A stretch of DNA of 64,000 bases from Aquaticitalea lipolytica (GTDB taxonomy: Bacteria; Bacteroidota; Bacteroidia; Flavobacteriales; Flavobacteriaceae). The translations under genes and the position numbers were made by a program. Below are positions 63,228-64,000 of this stretch, piece after piece; within the stretch, counting starts at the first letter, position 1, and every line of letters begins with the position of its first letter. The notes beneath the pieces are model-generated. The model was not told the origin of the DNA, searched no databases, and saw nothing but the letters and a program-made list of their open reading frames with translations. The stretch is taken from positions 62,001 through 126,000 of the forward strand of contig NZ_BMIC01000002.1 in NCBI RefSeq assembly GCF_014641635.1, read 5' to 3'.

Positions 63228-64000
63228 GGGTTTGTTTATTGTAATTGCAGCAATTAAATCTTTTAACTCAACATCCTCCATACCTTTAATGTCTTCATCA
63301 GCAAAAAAAGCTGAGAGTTTATCATGATTATAATTATAAATCTTCCAGCGTTTAAACTGATACTCTAGTGCTGTGAAATTTTCAACCCAATCACCAGAAT
63401 TTAGATACATTGTTTTTCCGTGTTTATTCTCTTTAAGCAGCATTTTTGGCTGATGAATATGGCCGCAAATAACATAATCATATCTGTTTTCGATAGCTAA
63501 TTCTGATGCTACCTCTTCAAAATCATTAATATATTTTACAGCACTTTTTACACTATTCTTTATCCGTTTAGATAATGAATACTTTTCTTTTCCAAATCGT
63601 TCTAAACACCAATTAATAAATCTATTAAGTAATATAAGCAAGTCATAACCATAACCTCCTAATTTAGCTAACCACTTAGCGTTTTGGATTGACACATCAA
63701 ATACATCTCCATGAAAAATCCACGCTTTTTTACCATCCAATTCTAAAACAACTTTATCTACTATCGAAATGTTTCCTATTGTTGTGTCACTGAACTTACG
63801 CAGCATTTCGTCGTGATTTCCTGTAACATAAATCACTTCAACACCATCAGAAGCCATATCAATTATTTTTTTTATTACTCTAAGATGCGATTTTGGAAAA
63901 TAACGTTTGCTAAACTGCCAAATATCAATAATATCACCATTTAAGACTAGTTTTTTTGGTTGTATACTATTAAGATAAGTTAATAATTGTTTGGCATGAC
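63222..64000 (-). CDS. UDP-2,3-diacylglucosamine diphosphatase-like phosphoesterase (LpxH-like, partial)
   Basis: A metallophosphoesterase running off the right edge: the frame is open to 64000 (reading HAKQLLTYLN...). Visible motifs are LVLNGDIIDIWQF (GDxxD), VTGNHDEMLR (GNHD), WIFHGDVFD and ICGHIHQPK. This suits the LpxH-like enzymes of lipid A synthesis common in Flavobacteriia. An internal ATG at 63857 is not the start because the GDxxD motif lies upstream of it. The N-terminal DxH motif is outside the window. It overlaps the oxidase gene by six bases at the 3' ends. Confidence 0.85.
   Translation of the reverse strand, partial: HAKQLLTYLNSIQPKKLVLNGDIIDIWQFSKRYFPKSHLRVIKKIIDMASDGVEVIYVTGNHDEMLRKFSDTTIGNISIVDKVVLELDGKKAWIFHGDVFDVSIQNAKWLAKLGGYGYDLLILLNRFINWCLERFGKEKYSLSKRIKNSVKSAVKYINDFEEVASELAIENRYDYVICGHIHQPKMLLKENKHGKTMYLNSGDWVENFTALEYQFKRWKIYNYNHDKLSAFFADEDIKGMEDVELKDLIAAITINKPL

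Noticed and set aside
1-64000. tRNA, rRNA, CRISPR arrays or prophage genes
   Set aside because: I saw no cloverleaf, no rRNA-like stretch, no regular spaced direct repeats and no integrase, terminase or capsid gene. Gaps are too short for rRNA. A tRNA scan was not possible.

Overview
The window is AT-rich, densely coded chromosomal DNA from a member of the Bacteroidota, most likely a marine-type Flavobacteriaceae. The signs are promoters with a TAnnTTTG -7 box, few Shine-Dalgarno sequences ahead of starts, several TTG starts, a TonB-linked outer-membrane protein with a carboxypeptidase-like N-terminal domain, bacillithiol synthesis (bshA), DUF4834/YfhO and TIGR02757 proteins, and a GlcD-GlcF type fusion. 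No rRNA, tRNA, CRISPR array, prophage or complete insertion sequence was seen. No gene-free stretch exceeds about 300 bases.

Layout. 1-3.7 kb: 3' end of an unknown gene, a hairpin repeat, a small membrane protein, and a TonB-linked barrel with a small secreted partner. 3.7-5.2 kb: arsC-like gene and prfB, whose frame break is the classical programmed +1 frameshift. 5.2-11.3 kb: metalloprotease, threonine aldolase, YbaB, oligopeptidase B. 11.3-16 kb: a cystathionine-beta-synthase-like enzyme, an alpha-oxoamine synthase and a GNAT-fold acyltransferase, which together look like a sulfonolipid (capnine-type) or sphingolipid locus, plus an outer-membrane protein. 16.1-21.6 kb: DUF4834, YfhO, glycosyltransferase and flippase in one transcription unit. 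21.6-25.8 kb: two paralogous secreted proteins, each behind a sigma-54-type promoter, separated by an AT-rich PD-(D/E)XK nuclease-like gene. 25.9-32.4 kb: DUF3667 protein, a GIY-YIG gene bracketed by inverted hairpin repeats, uvrA, an ECF sigma factor with a 48-residue companion, an endonuclease III lacking its iron-sulfur ligands, and bcp. 32.4-42.4 kb: conserved unknown protein, MBL hydrolase, a four-gene operon (BatA/VWA protein, degenerate dihydroorotase, DUF4870-like protein, esterase), M61 peptidase and TIGR02757 protein. 42.4-44.5 kb: two single-gene units separated by related hairpin repeats. 44.5-64 kb: ridA, lptD, cell-wall amidase, MCE protein, two Fe-S proteins, serB, unknown secreted proteins, a NagZ/serine-hydrolase fusion, bshA, GNAT, a small barrel protein, a FAD/Fe-S oxidoreductase and a partial LpxH-like phosphoesterase.

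Common themes are envelope construction (lptD, amidase, MCE, YfhO/flippase, lipid acyltransferases, LpxH-like), peptidoglycan recycling and thiol/redox metabolism. The accessory content is the nuclease-like gene at 23 kb, the GIY-YIG unit at 27 kb and the repeat-bounded units at 42-44 kb. The features most worth following up are the covarying hairpins around the GIY-YIG gene, the paired sigma-54 promoters, the lipid locus and the cassette-like repeats.
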